NCBI GenBank assembly: GCA_937989565.1
Contig: CALKRM010000005.1
Location: 1-18,379, forward strand
Reading direction: 5' to 3'
DNA: 18,379 bases
Source: an uncultured Candidatus Saccharibacteria bacterium
GTDB taxonomy: Bacteria; Patescibacteriota; Saccharimonadia; Saccharimonadales; Saccharimonadaceae
The translations under genes were made by a program, and so were the position numbers. The notes under the pieces were generated by a model that saw only the letters and a program-made list of their open reading frames with translations, was not told the origin of the DNA and did not search any database. Positions 1 through 6,467 of the stretch are shown here, piece after piece; the first letter of the stretch is position 1, and each line of letters opens with the position of its first letter.

Positions 1-2
1 GT

Positions 3-215
3 GAAATTTACGCCAATCTATCTAAGAAAAATCCTGGACGCGTTATGTGGGATGATAACGGCAACATCGGTAAGCGCTATCGCCGTCAGGATGAAATTGG
101 TACACCGCACTGCGTAGTTGTCGATTTTCAGACACTGGAAGATGACACTGTTACTGTTCGTGAGCGAGATACAACGGAGCAGAGGCGAGTGAAGATCAAG
201 GATCTTATATGGTAA
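3..215 (+). CDS. glyS: Glycyl-tRNA synthetase, C-terminal fragment (5' end outside window)
   Basis: This is the last 70 codons of a gene that begins before the window; the reading frame is open from position 3 to the TAA at 213. The residues include GKRYRRQDEIGTP, then CVVVDFQTLEDDTVTVRERD and a closing TTEQRR stretch. These match the end of the anticodon-binding domain of class II homodimeric (alpha2-type) glycyl-tRNA synthetase, where an arginine-rich RYRRQDEIGTP, a VDF, and an R-D-R-D-x-x-x-Q string are hallmarks. The enzyme charges tRNA-Gly with glycine in the cytoplasm. The catalytic domain cannot be seen here, so the call rests on the C-terminal signature only, but that signature is distinctive. 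No clear terminator follows, and the next gene starts 76 nt downstream. Confidence 0.88.
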   Translation, partial: EIYANLSKKNPGRVMWDDNGNIGKRYRRQDEIGTPHCVVVDFQTLEDDTVTVRERDTTEQRRVKIKDLIW

Positions 216-276
216 AACGCTAGCATATTCAATATTGTATAAATATATCTATGGTGTAAAATGGATTTATACTAAA

Positions 277-283
277 AAGGAGG
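277..283 (+). promoter_or_regulatory. Strong Shine-Dalgarno that sets the GNAT start
   Basis: AAGGAGG lies 8 nt before ATG 292. It is one of the few strong ribosome binding sites in the left half of the window, and it argues that translation starts at 292 and not at the GTG at 350, which only has the G run in front of it. Possible -10 boxes upstream (TAAAAT at 256-261, TATACT at 268-273) are too weak to choose between. Confidence 0.6.
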
Positions 284-291
284 ATAAATTT

Positions 292-913
292 ATGAGGGAA
301 ATTTTAACTATTAAGCCAAACAGTATGACCGACGCTCAAATGGGGGGGGGTGAATTATCTAGCCTCTCTAGGATTTGAACAGTCTGAGTCTGCAATGTAT
401 CAAGATACAGAGGCACATGTTTTGGAGTCTGATTGCATACAGTTGGGCTATGTTGATGGTGAATTGAAGGGATTTGCTTTGTACAGTGCGTGTGTTGGTA
501 GTTTAGCGGTGGAGCTTGTAGGCATAGCAATAGACCCACGATATCAGGGTAATGGATTTGGTGGACAATTAGTAGCTGATTATGTAGAAAACAAGAGACC
601 AACCTATCTGACTGCATATACTAGAAATCCATCTACAGTAGGTATACTCAATCGTTATAATGGGACATTTCCTCTTAATGCGGATAAAGAACTAGAATTG
701 TTGGCTGGTAGTATGAATGGTGCGGAATTTGTGGACGGAGTTGCCTATCATGTTGGTAGATATGGTCAAGAGGGTCTTTATGGTGTCAGTGACCCTGCTA
801 ATCGTAACCTAAGAGGCGATAACATATCACTAAAGGAAAGGTTTCCCGAACTCTCTAATCCGGGTAGTGCATTAGTCTTGGCATCAAAAGTTATTAAAGA
901 AAGTGAGGCGTAA
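292..913 (+). CDS. GNAT-family N-acetyltransferase, frame broken by a G9 tract (candidate phase-variable gene)
   Basis: The main frame (GTG 350 to TAA 911-913) encodes a GNAT acetyltransferase. The segment VELVGIAIDPRYQGNGFGG is GNAT motif A, with the Q-x-x-G-x-G acetyl-CoA pyrophosphate loop (QGNGFG), and a TAYTRNP segment follows as in motif B. The natural start appears to be ATG 292, behind AAGGAGG. From there the frame runs 17 codons (MREILTIKPN...TDAQM) into nine consecutive G (342-350) and then hits TGA within about a dozen codons. Removing one G would join the frames into a protein of about 206 aa. As written the gene is off, or is translated weakly from GTG 350. The stop overlaps the next start (TAATG), so the two genes should be coupled. 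The substrate is unknown. AGG and ATA codons look commoner here than in the cell-wall genes, a weak hint of acquisition. A homopolymer sequencing error is the main alternative. Confidence 0.75.
342..350 (+). repeat. Homopolymeric G9 tract inside the GNAT reading frame
   Basis: Nine consecutive G lie 50 nt into the gene that starts at ATG 292. With nine G the frame terminates early; eight G (or eleven) would restore the full frame. Poly-G tracts of this size near the 5' end of a gene are typical slipped-strand switches in other bacteria. Whether this one varies cannot be seen from a single sequence. Confidence 0.85.
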
Positions 914-1608
914 TGACGAAAATACTTGCAATTATTTCTACTCATGGCAATGAGTTGTTGGGGCCGAACGTGCTTTCGTATATGTTAAATAAACGTTCGG
1001 AGCTGTTGGAATACGTTGATTTTATGGTGGCTAATCCCAGAGCTTATTCGCAGAACGTTCGATATGTTGAATCTGATTTGAATAGGAGTTATGGGTCTGA
1101 TTTGGATACGTATGAAGCACAACGATCGAAGACTATAGAAGATCGAATTAAGTTGTTGCAGCCAGAATTGGTTCTAGATTTTCATACGACCACCGCTGAG
1201 CAGCCAGATTTGCTAATTACCGCGAACACAGAAGATAAAGTCTCTCGTGATTTTATTAATGCGAGTGTGATTAAAGATGTGCTAGTTGTTGAGCCACTTA
1301 ATGATATCACGACTGTAGCTCCGCATTTTGTGGCTTATGAGGTGCCAAATTCTCATTTGAATGCCGATTTATATGAACGGATCTGTATGGATATTCGGAA
1401 ATATCTAGACGGAAAAGTGTCAGATCAAGAACATGCTTTTTATAAGATGATAGGGAAAATTTTACCCGAAGAAGTTCAGGCGGATTCTGGTCTTGAGAAT
1501 TTTGTATATAGTAATACGCTTGTGGCAATTCCGTCGTTCCTCGGAGAGGAAGCGTATCGGCAGGACGGTACGTATGCTGGTTTTAAGTTAGAAAAGTTCA
1601 TGAAATAA
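913..1608 (+). CDS. AstE/AspA-family zinc deacylase (aspartoacylase-like)
   Basis: This 231-aa protein has the layout of the succinylglutamate desuccinylase/aspartoacylase branch of the M14 zinc carboxypeptidase superfamily. HGNE at residues 11-14 supplies two zinc ligands (H11, E14), ANPRAY is at 40-45, SDLNRSY at 54-60 carries the substrate-binding N-R pair, and LDFHTTT at 88-94 supplies the third zinc ligand (H91). E143 in VAYEVPN is a candidate catalytic glutamate. Family members hydrolyse N-acyl amino acids such as N-acetylaspartate. The ATG overlaps the stop of the acetyltransferase by one base (TAATG), so translation is probably coupled and the two enzymes may act on the same N-acyl group. 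The exact substrate cannot be told. The protein is a little shorter than typical aspartoacylases (about 300 aa). Confidence 0.8.
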   Translation: MTKILAIISTHGNELLGPNVLSYMLNKRSELLEYVDFMVANPRAYSQNVRYVESDLNRSYGSDLDTYEAQRSKTIEDRIKLLQPELVLDFHTTTAEQPDLLITANTEDKVSRDFINASVIKDVLVVEPLNDITTVAPHFVAYEVPNSHLNADLYERICMDIRKYLDGKVSDQEHAFYKMIGKILPEEVQADSGLENFVYSNTLVAIPSFLGEEAYRQDGTYAGFKLEKFMK

Positions 1609-1615
1609 TATACGT

Positions 1616-1879
1616 ATGAGTCTAAGTAGAAAAGCACAAAAAGAGCTAGCGCGTCACATAGTTGAGATAGACAAACTTTCGGATGACCCTAAAGTAACAA
1701 AAGAACTTTATTTAATTTCTGCAGAGGTGCTACGATTAGCCGGTTTTAAAGATAATGGTATAGCGCTTGACGTGTCTGAATATTTGCATGAGAAAGTAGA
1801 ACGTTTGAGTAACGGTATTGTATCTGATGGCTGGGAAGAGTATGCCCACAAATCACTTATGCGACAGTTGAGCGATTAA
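1616..1879 (+). CDS. Small hypothetical protein (87 aa) in the GNAT/deacylase unit
   Basis: I do not recognise this gene. It starts 7 nt after the deacylase stop, with no Shine-Dalgarno, so it probably belongs to the same transcript. The protein is charged and appears largely helical, with alternating basic and acidic residues (SRKAQKELARHIVEIDKL near the N-terminus, SEYLHEKVERL in the middle). It has no signal peptide or membrane segment and only one tryptophan (in DGWEEY). It looks like a small soluble protein. Its position suggests a link to the upstream acyl-transfer/deacylation pair, but nothing in the sequence proves that. Confidence 0.6.
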   Translation: MSLSRKAQKELARHIVEIDKLSDDPKVTKELYLISAEVLRLAGFKDNGIALDVSEYLHEKVERLSNGIVSDGWEEYAHKSLMRQLSD

Positions 1880-1882
1880 TTG

Positions 1883-1891
1883 TGATATAAT
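1883..1891 (+). promoter_or_regulatory. Extended -10 promoter for the Nudix gene (leaderless)
   Basis: TGATATAAT is a perfect extended -10 (TG at 1883-1884, TATAAT at 1886-1891). Seven bases separate it from ATG 1899, so transcription should begin at or next to the A of the start codon. No Shine-Dalgarno and no clear -35 are present. Confidence 0.7.
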
Positions 1892-1898
1892 TGCTATT

Positions 1899-2390
1899 AT
1901 GTCAAACGCCATAAACGGACAACTCATCACACACGATTCAGAAGGTGTTATCAAGCGCGATTACCTCTATCGCATTTCCATAAAGGCTCTGATTTATAAT
2001 GATGCTGGGCAGATTTTGGTTGCTAAAGAGGACGGGCGGCCGCTTTGGGATCTTCCTGGCGGCGGAATGGATTATGGCGAGACTTTTGAGTCGGCTTTGA
2101 AGCGGGAATTGTATGAAGAAGTTGGCTATAAGGGCAATCTTCGCTATCAGCTTTTTGATGCGTCGGATGAGATTTATATTGAGCGAATTGATGCTAACCA
2201 AATTTGTTTTTCTTGTCGTGTGTGGACGGAAAACTTTGATTTTTCGGCGGGCGTTGATGCGGACGAAGTGATGTTTATAGATCCTGAAGAGTTGCGACTC
2301 CAAGAGAGCGAGTCGGGTGCACCACTTCGATATAAAGTGCATTTGAAGTGGCAGAAATTGTGTGGCGCAAATAGTTTGCCGACAGAATAG
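1899..2390 (+). CDS. Nudix hydrolase
   Basis: This 163-aa protein contains a perfect Nudix box, G-x5-E-x7-R-E-U-x-E-E-x-G-U, at residues 55-77 (GGMDYGE, then RELYEEVGY). Nudix enzymes hydrolyse nucleoside diphosphates linked to another group, using Mg2+ held by the E-E-x-x-E side chains. LWDLPGGG just before the box is also typical, as is the preceding strand ALIYNDAGQILVAKE. The substrate (oxidised nucleotide, nucleotide sugar, capped RNA or other) cannot be assigned. The start at 1899 is supported by the extended -10 box 7 nt upstream, which predicts a leaderless mRNA and a gene transcribed independently of its neighbours. Confidence 0.9.
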   Translation: MSNAINGQLITHDSEGVIKRDYLYRISIKALIYNDAGQILVAKEDGRPLWDLPGGGMDYGETFESALKRELYEEVGYKGNLRYQLFDASDEIYIERIDANQICFSCRVWTENFDFSAGVDADEVMFIDPEELRLQESESGAPLRYKVHLKWQKLCGANSLPTE

Positions 2391-2392
2391 TA

Positions 2393-2421
2393 TTGACTTT
2401 TTTCATAAAATAGTATAGAAT
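2393..2421 (+). promoter_or_regulatory. Sigma70-type promoter before a tiny ORF
   Basis: TTGACT (2393-2398), a 17-nt spacer and TAGAAT (2416-2421) make a near-consensus promoter directly after the Nudix stop codon. The predicted start site falls at about 2428-2429, exactly on the ATG of an 11-codon ORF. Confidence 0.65.
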
Positions 2422-2428
2422 ATCAGGC

Positions 2429-2464
2429 ATGGAAAAAAGTACAGGCGGCGTATCTTTTGATTGA
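2429..2464 (+). CDS. Tiny leaderless ORF (11 codons), possible leader peptide
   Basis: ATG 2429 opens an 11-codon frame, MEKSTGGVSFD, ending at TGA 2462-2464. It sits 7 nt after a good -10 box, the same distance seen for real leaderless genes in this window, and 26 nt before the 164-aa gene in a different frame. It could be a leader peptide or just the start of an untranslated leader. TGTATAAG at 2474-2481 could be a second -10 serving the downstream gene on its own. No database comparison was possible. Confidence 0.3.
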   Translation: MEKSTGGVSFD

Positions 2465-2490
2465 TATAGCTAATGTATAAGGTTTAACGT

Positions 2491-2985
2491 ATGAAGAAAA
2501 CTGATAATTACGGCGCCATAGTTGAAATCGAGAATATTGTCGGTGACCCCAGTAAAGTCGATGAGAATTCGTTATTTACACTATTGACCAGATTAGCTAT
2601 TGGAGAAGGTCGGATTTTTGACATGGGCATAATATTGGCTAGTCGTGATGATAAATATTCGGGACACGTTGAATTAGCGGAGAAGCGTCTCCCTAGTCAG
2701 TCCACATCCATACAATCGCCATATCAGTTTCCGTATGATAGGATTGAGTTGCGAAGCTGGCGAGATAAGCTGGGTGTGCAGTCTTTCGGCAGAATGAAAG
2801 GGGATTTCGACAATGATGCCTATTTTTCTTCAGATAATGCGGAATATCTCATGAGACGAGTGGCTGCCGTGGCTGTTGGACTTTGTTTGAAAACGCCTTT
2901 ACAAGAGCTGGGTTCTGTTAAGGAGTTTTCGGCCGAGGAGTTGGCAGAAGCGTGGCCGAGACTTAGATACGGAATTTACATTTAA
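2491..2985 (+). CDS. Hypothetical protein (164 aa)
   Basis: I do not recognise the family. The protein is soluble, with no signal peptide or clear membrane segment. The N-terminal half is mixed (VEIENIVGDP, LLTRLAIGEGRIFDMGIILAS), the middle is polar (residues 68-83), and the C-terminal half has a hydrophobic alanine/valine helix (RRVAAVAVGLCL) followed by an acidic helix ending in WPRLRYGIYI. The start ATG 2491 follows an in-frame stop (TAA 2485), so it cannot extend further upstream. No Shine-Dalgarno is visible. Transcription could come from the promoter at 2393-2421, through a leader with a tiny ORF, or from TGTATAAG 9 nt upstream. Confidence 0.6.
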   Translation: MKKTDNYGAIVEIENIVGDPSKVDENSLFTLLTRLAIGEGRIFDMGIILASRDDKYSGHVELAEKRLPSQSTSIQSPYQFPYDRIELRSWRDKLGVQSFGRMKGDFDNDAYFSSDNAEYLMRRVAAVAVGLCLKTPLQELGSVKEFSAEELAEAWPRLRYGIYI

Positions 2986-3003
2986 TATTGTCATTGCTAT
3001 AAT
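2975..3003 (+). promoter_or_regulatory. Strong promoter for the SDR gene (leaderless)
   Basis: TTTACA (2975-2980), a 17-nt spacer and TGC-TATAAT (-10 at 2998-3003) combine a near-consensus -35 with an extended -10. It overlaps the 3' end of the preceding ORF, and only 6 nt separate the box from ATG 3010, so the mRNA should be leaderless. Confidence 0.75.
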
Positions 3004-3009
3004 AACCAT

Positions 3010-3678
3010 ATGCATATTATTCTTGGTGGGACGAGTGGGCTCGGTTTGGAAATGGCGAAGCAGCTACGGGAACGTGGCGAGCGTGTGCTTGTTCTGGGCA
3101 AGACTCATAATCCGCAAAAACACGGAGAAGGTTTTCCTCTGGATGTGTATTATTCGGATCAAGTGGAGGCGGCGTCGGCGCGAATTGAGCAGATTTTAAA
3201 CGGCGATGATATTGATCAATTTGTGTGGGCGGCTGGATATGGCTGGCGCGGCAATTTTGAAGATCAGCCGAGTGTTCGCAGTATGGCGGAAGTTAATTTT
3301 TCGGGCGCGTTGCCGCTGGTCCAATGGGCTTGGCGTAAGATGTCAACGCAGAATCGTAAGTCTGTACTGACGATTATCGGGTCGACAAGTAGTGTTAAAG
3401 CGCGCTCAGATGAAGCTGTGTATGTTGCGACGAAGCACGCTCAAGCGGGTTTGGCGCGAAGTTTGGGGATGCAGGCAGATGAGCAAAAACTTCCAGTCAG
3501 AGTCGCACTATTTTTGCCTGGTGCTATGAAAACTCCGTTTTGGAATGGGCGTGATCTTCCGGCTGACTATATGTTTTTCAACGATCCTGCGAAAATTGCC
3601 ACGCATATTATTAACGCGATTGATTGTCAGCAGCAGCCCTTTTTGGAATGGGCGTTGCCAAAAGGCACGTTGGTTTAG
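3010..3678 (+). CDS. Short-chain dehydrogenase/reductase (SDR)
   Basis: This 222-aa Rossmann-fold NAD(P)-dependent oxidoreductase has GGTSGLG at residues 6-12 (cofactor glycine-rich loop), AAGYG at 74-78 in place of the usual NNAG, N96, the catalytic serine in IGSTSS (123-128) and the active-site pair Y138-x-x-x-K142 in YVATKHA. The PGAMKTPF segment at 170-177 matches the usual P-G-x-x-x-T nucleotide-binding region. It is slightly short for a classical SDR (about 250 aa). The substrate is unknown. The start is set by the promoter immediately upstream, and the gene begins with a two-residue lead into the first beta strand, as expected for a complete SDR. Confidence 0.87.
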   Translation: MHIILGGTSGLGLEMAKQLRERGERVLVLGKTHNPQKHGEGFPLDVYYSDQVEAASARIEQILNGDDIDQFVWAAGYGWRGNFEDQPSVRSMAEVNFSGALPLVQWAWRKMSTQNRKSVLTIIGSTSSVKARSDEAVYVATKHAQAGLARSLGMQADEQKLPVRVALFLPGAMKTPFWNGRDLPADYMFFNDPAKIATHIINAIDCQQQPFLEWALPKGTLV

Positions 3679-3689
3679 ACTTTCTAAGG

Positions 3690-3698
3690 TGCTATAAT
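3690..3698 (+). promoter_or_regulatory. Extended -10 promoter for yvcK (leaderless; decides the start)
   Basis: TGC-TATAAT, with the box at 3693-3698, ends 6 nt before ATG 3705. It lies inside the in-frame upstream extension that opens at 3624, which therefore cannot be translated from this promoter. Confidence 0.7.
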
Positions 3699-3704
3699 TC
3701 AGGC

Positions 3705-4721
3705 ATGACAAATGGTTCGAATAATGATTATTTTGGAGTAAAAGTTGTAGTTATCGGCGGCGGAACGGGAAGTTTCACGCTGCTTTCTGGATTGAAAAAA
3801 TATACACACAGTATTACAGCGTTGGTCAATATGGTTGACGATGGCGGCTCAACTGGCGTGTTGCGTGATGAATTGGGCGTGTTGCCGGCGGGCGACGTCA
3901 GGCAATGCCTGGTGGCGTTAAGTACTTCGCCGAAAGTTCGCGATTTGTTCAATTACCGGTTCGGTGAGGGTAGTATGAAAGGTCATGCGTTTGGCAATTT
4001 GTTTATGGCGGCACTTGAGAAGATGACAGGAAGTTTTGCTGATGCGGTGGAATTGGCTAGCGAAGTTTTGGGTGTCAATGGTCGAGTTTATCCGATTACT
4101 CTGGACGACACGACAATGTCGATTAAGCTGAAAGACGGCACGGTTGTTGATGGTCAACACGCGGCTGAGTCGCTAAAGATTCCACGCGGCGAGCGTCCGT
4201 GGCTAGAGCTTAAACCGCCAGCTACGATTAACCCGCGAGCCCGTCAAGCGATTTTGGATGCCGATTTGGTGGTGATTGCGCCGGGGCTTTTGTATGGTAG
4301 TTTGGCGCCGGCGTTGTTGGTCCGAGGCGTCACTCGTGCGCTTGCTGAAACGAAGGCGAAGAAAGTCTATGTTTGCAATTTGGTCACAAAGCCAACGCAG
4401 ACCGATGGATTTACCGTGGCGGATTTTGCGGATGAAATTGAGCGATTTTCAGGGGTGAATATGGATTATGTGCTTTACAATAACCATCGCCCGCCAGAGG
4501 AATTGATAAAGAAATATGCTCACGACGGCGAATATTTGGTCGAGTGGGATAAGGAATTGCTGAAGAAAAAGCATTATTATGCGTCGGGCAAGCGTTTGAT
4601 TGCTGATGATGTGTGGGTCAATACGAACTCCAGCAGCGATCCGTTGGCGGCTCAGCGCAGCTTGATTCGTCACGATGCCGACAGAGTAGCGCGCGAATTG
4701 ATGCGGATTTATTTTGCATAG
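3705..4721 (+). CDS. yvcK: YvcK/CofD-like protein (gluconeogenesis/morphogenesis factor)
   Basis: This 338-aa protein belongs to the CofD/YvcK superfamily. GGGTGSF at residues 18-24 is the nucleotide-binding loop, VDDGGSTGVLR follows at 44-54, GDVRQCLVAL at 63-72 and GHAFGNLF after it; NPRARQAI and APGLLYGSL complete the YvcK-type pattern. In Bacillus subtilis YvcK binds UDP-sugars and is needed for normal cell shape and growth on gluconeogenic carbon sources; a similar role is assumed here. The frame is open from 3624, but ATG 3705 is preferred because it follows an extended -10 by 6 nt and places the glycine loop at the usual distance from the N-terminus. The usual Firmicute neighbours (rapZ, whiA) are absent; SDR lies before it and a RelA/SpoT-like gene after it. 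Confidence 0.87.
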   Translation: MTNGSNNDYFGVKVVVIGGGTGSFTLLSGLKKYTHSITALVNMVDDGGSTGVLRDELGVLPAGDVRQCLVALSTSPKVRDLFNYRFGEGSMKGHAFGNLFMAALEKMTGSFADAVELASEVLGVNGRVYPITLDDTTMSIKLKDGTVVDGQHAAESLKIPRGERPWLELKPPATINPRARQAILDADLVVIAPGLLYGSLAPALLVRGVTRALAETKAKKVYVCNLVTKPTQTDGFTVADFADEIERFSGVNMDYVLYNNHRPPEELIKKYAHDGEYLVEWDKELLKKKHYYASGKRLIADDVWVNTNSSSDPLAAQRSLIRHDADRVARELMRIYFA

Positions 4722-4742
4722 ATAGCCGCTATCGTCTAGCTA

Positions 4743-4771
4743 TTGCAAAAATTTATAGTTTGTGATATAAT
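4743..4771 (+). promoter_or_regulatory. Sigma70 promoter with extended -10 for the RelA/SpoT-like gene
   Basis: TTGCAA (4743-4748), a 17-nt spacer and TGA-TATAAT (-10 at 4766-4771). The predicted start site is about 8 nt before ATG 4786, leaving a leader too short for a Shine-Dalgarno. Confidence 0.75.
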
Positions 4772-4785
4772 TTACAAGCTATATT

Positions 4786-6459
4786 ATGAAAAGTAAAGAA
4801 CCATTAGACAATATTGCCAACCTTCAAAATCAAGGTGAAGTTGACTTTTCTCTTGAAAGGAAAGAACTGGCTATGGGGTTGGTGGAAACATTTAGCGGAG
4901 ACCACTTAACTCCGTCGCGTAAACTGGCTGCAGAGATTATTATCGGGATGCCGGAGGGTCTGAGCGATAGGCGACGTATTGAATATATTATGAGGTCGCT
5001 AGATGGCGCCTCTGAAGAGATTAGCGAGGATACTGTTATAGGTATAGTTGAGGACTATAAGGTCTTACAAGAGGCTTTTTTGTCGTACATGGAAGATATT
5101 GATGAGGGTTCGCTAGCAGGAAAAGCGCTAAAGCTTAAGGATAATCAAACAATTCCTGACGATTTAGACATGGACGGTGATGATTGTGGTAAGAGTCCGT
5201 GGGCTGAAAATCCGTCAATTCCAGTACCGCATCTTGATAACTTGATAAATGTAGTCTCAACAAAAGGCGAAAGAGATAAAGGTATAGGCTTGGAGACTGC
5301 GATGATTGCTGGAGCTATAACCTTGTCTAACTTAAAAATCGCCCCTTATCATAGCGCGTTCGCGTATAAATGTGCAGTATTTGCTGAAAATTTCTTAATT
5401 CCAGTATGTAGTATTATTGGGCTGGATAACTTGGAATCTGAGTTAAAAGATGAAATTGGTGTTATGACGGGGCGTAATATTGGCGATGCTTTATATCGCA
5501 AAGATGCCTTGAGCAATGATATCGATTCGATCATGAATGAGGTGGACAGGGTTGTGTCGTTGCATTTTGGTAGCAGGTATTCGACCGATCCTACACGATT
5601 TGATTTTGCTATGGGTAACTTTAATGGCGTGTTCTCTGAATTGCTAGGGGAGTCAGATCTGAAACCTGCCGTAAATACCAATTCTTCGCATAGTACATTT
5701 TTTGGATCTGGTACTGTAAAAACCTCGAATGGGGCAGAGTTGGAAGTAAGGGCTCGAGGTAAGGGTCGCGGCTCGTATTGTAAAAAATTGCTACAGACCA
5801 TAGGTTATTACGATAAACGTTCTCAGCCTCTGAAAGATTCAGGAGAATTCCATCCGATCGACTTATATGGTATGACGGTAATTTGTCAAGACAACGAACA
5901 GCTAGCTGATGTCTATGCTTATGCCGTGATTAAGGCTATTAACAGCGGTAAGATTACTCCATATCCAGCTCCAGGACGGAAAAGCGAATGTTTTGTTGTT
6001 AAGGGTTCTTCGGATTTTCAGGAGAAGATCCGCCAGAAAATTATCGATAAGATACCAGGCGTTGACATGAAAATGTTCAGTTTTAAAGATAGTAGCAGCG
6101 GATTTACTGATGCGAAGATTACGGGATTCTATGAAACTGACGATGGAAGAATCCCGTATGCGCCGTTTGAGATGCAATTTTCTACGCCAGATGCTCGTCT
6201 GGTGGCTCGTACTGATAAAAAGGCGGCACACTTTTTCTTTAAGCTGCAGAAAATTTACGGCGATTTGGTCAATATGAGTGATGAAACAGCAGAGAAGGTA
6301 ATTGATATTTGGCAGCGTAAGCAAGACTTCTTTACAAACTGTGCTGATGAAGAGAAGGAATCTCATTTAACAAAACAAAGTCGTGAGCGCGTTCGTAAAT
6401 TTAAGAGAATGAACAGCGCGTATCGCAAGATAGCCAGGCGAGCTATGATTAGTGTATAA
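4786..6459 (+). CDS. Divergent RelA/SpoT-like protein (putative (p)ppGpp synthetase domain)
   Basis: This 557-aa protein resembles the RelA/SpoT synthetase region. FAENFLIPVCSIIGLDNLES (199-218) mimics the helix that follows the hydrolase domain in long RSH proteins (A-x-x-x-P-x-A-x-x-L-G, then a L-E-x-E-L-like pattern). GKGRGSYCKKL (325-335) resembles the ATP-binding G-R-x-x-S-x-x-K-K, IDLYGMTVIC (358-367) carries the Mg-binding aspartate, GFTDAKIT (439-446) sits where G-Y-Q-S-x-H normally lies, FEMQFST (461-467) supplies the E-x-Q glutamate, and AAHFFFK (480-486) matches the closing A-A-H-W-x-Y-K. The Y of GYQS is F and its histidine is K, so activity is uncertain. I see no HD hydrolase motif in residues 1-190, nor TGS or ACT domains at the end, where a basic helix (524-553) takes their place. 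The gene has its own promoter. The family is moderately certain; function is inferred. Confidence 0.6.
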   Translation: MKSKEPLDNIANLQNQGEVDFSLERKELAMGLVETFSGDHLTPSRKLAAEIIIGMPEGLSDRRRIEYIMRSLDGASEEISEDTVIGIVEDYKVLQEAFLSYMEDIDEGSLAGKALKLKDNQTIPDDLDMDGDDCGKSPWAENPSIPVPHLDNLINVVSTKGERDKGIGLETAMIAGAITLSNLKIAPYHSAFAYKCAVFAENFLIPVCSIIGLDNLESELKDEIGVMTGRNIGDALYRKDALSNDIDSIMNEVDRVVSLHFGSRYSTDPTRFDFAMGNFNGVFSELLGESDLKPAVNTNSSHSTFFGSGTVKTSNGAELEVRARGKGRGSYCKKLLQTIGYYDKRSQPLKDSGEFHPIDLYGMTVICQDNEQLADVYAYAVIKAINSGKITPYPAPGRKSECFVVKGSSDFQEKIRQKIIDKIPGVDMKMFSFKDSSSGFTDAKITGFYETDDGRIPYAPFEMQFSTPDARLVARTDKKAAHFFFKLQKIYGDLVNMSDETAEKVIDIWQRKQDFFTNCADEEKESHLTKQSRERVRKFKRMNSAYRKIARRAMISV

Positions 6460-6460
6460 T
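6453..6460 (+). promoter_or_regulatory. -10 promoter for rnhA, overlapping the upstream stop codon (leaderless)
   Basis: TGTATAAT (box 6455-6460) contains the TAA stop of the preceding gene and lies 7 nt before ATG 6468. The TG abuts the box directly, not at the usual one-base spacing. No Shine-Dalgarno precedes the ATG. Confidence 0.6.
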
Positions 6461-6467
6461 CATACTA

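Noticed and set aside
350..352. GTG at 350 as the genuine start of the acetyltransferase
   Set aside because: It uses the last G of the homopolymer, has no Shine-Dalgarno, and ATG 292 has a strong one; 350 is more likely a fallback or artefact of the frameshift.
3624..3704. In-frame N-terminal extension of yvcK from 3624
   Set aside because: It overlaps the SDR gene and would be cut by the extended -10 promoter at 3690-3698; ATG 3705 fits the family N-terminus.
5349..6366. Minus-strand ORFs of about 150 aa within the RelA/SpoT-like gene
   Set aside because: They lie wholly inside a better-supported + strand gene, show no recognisable domains and have no promoter or ribosome binding site.
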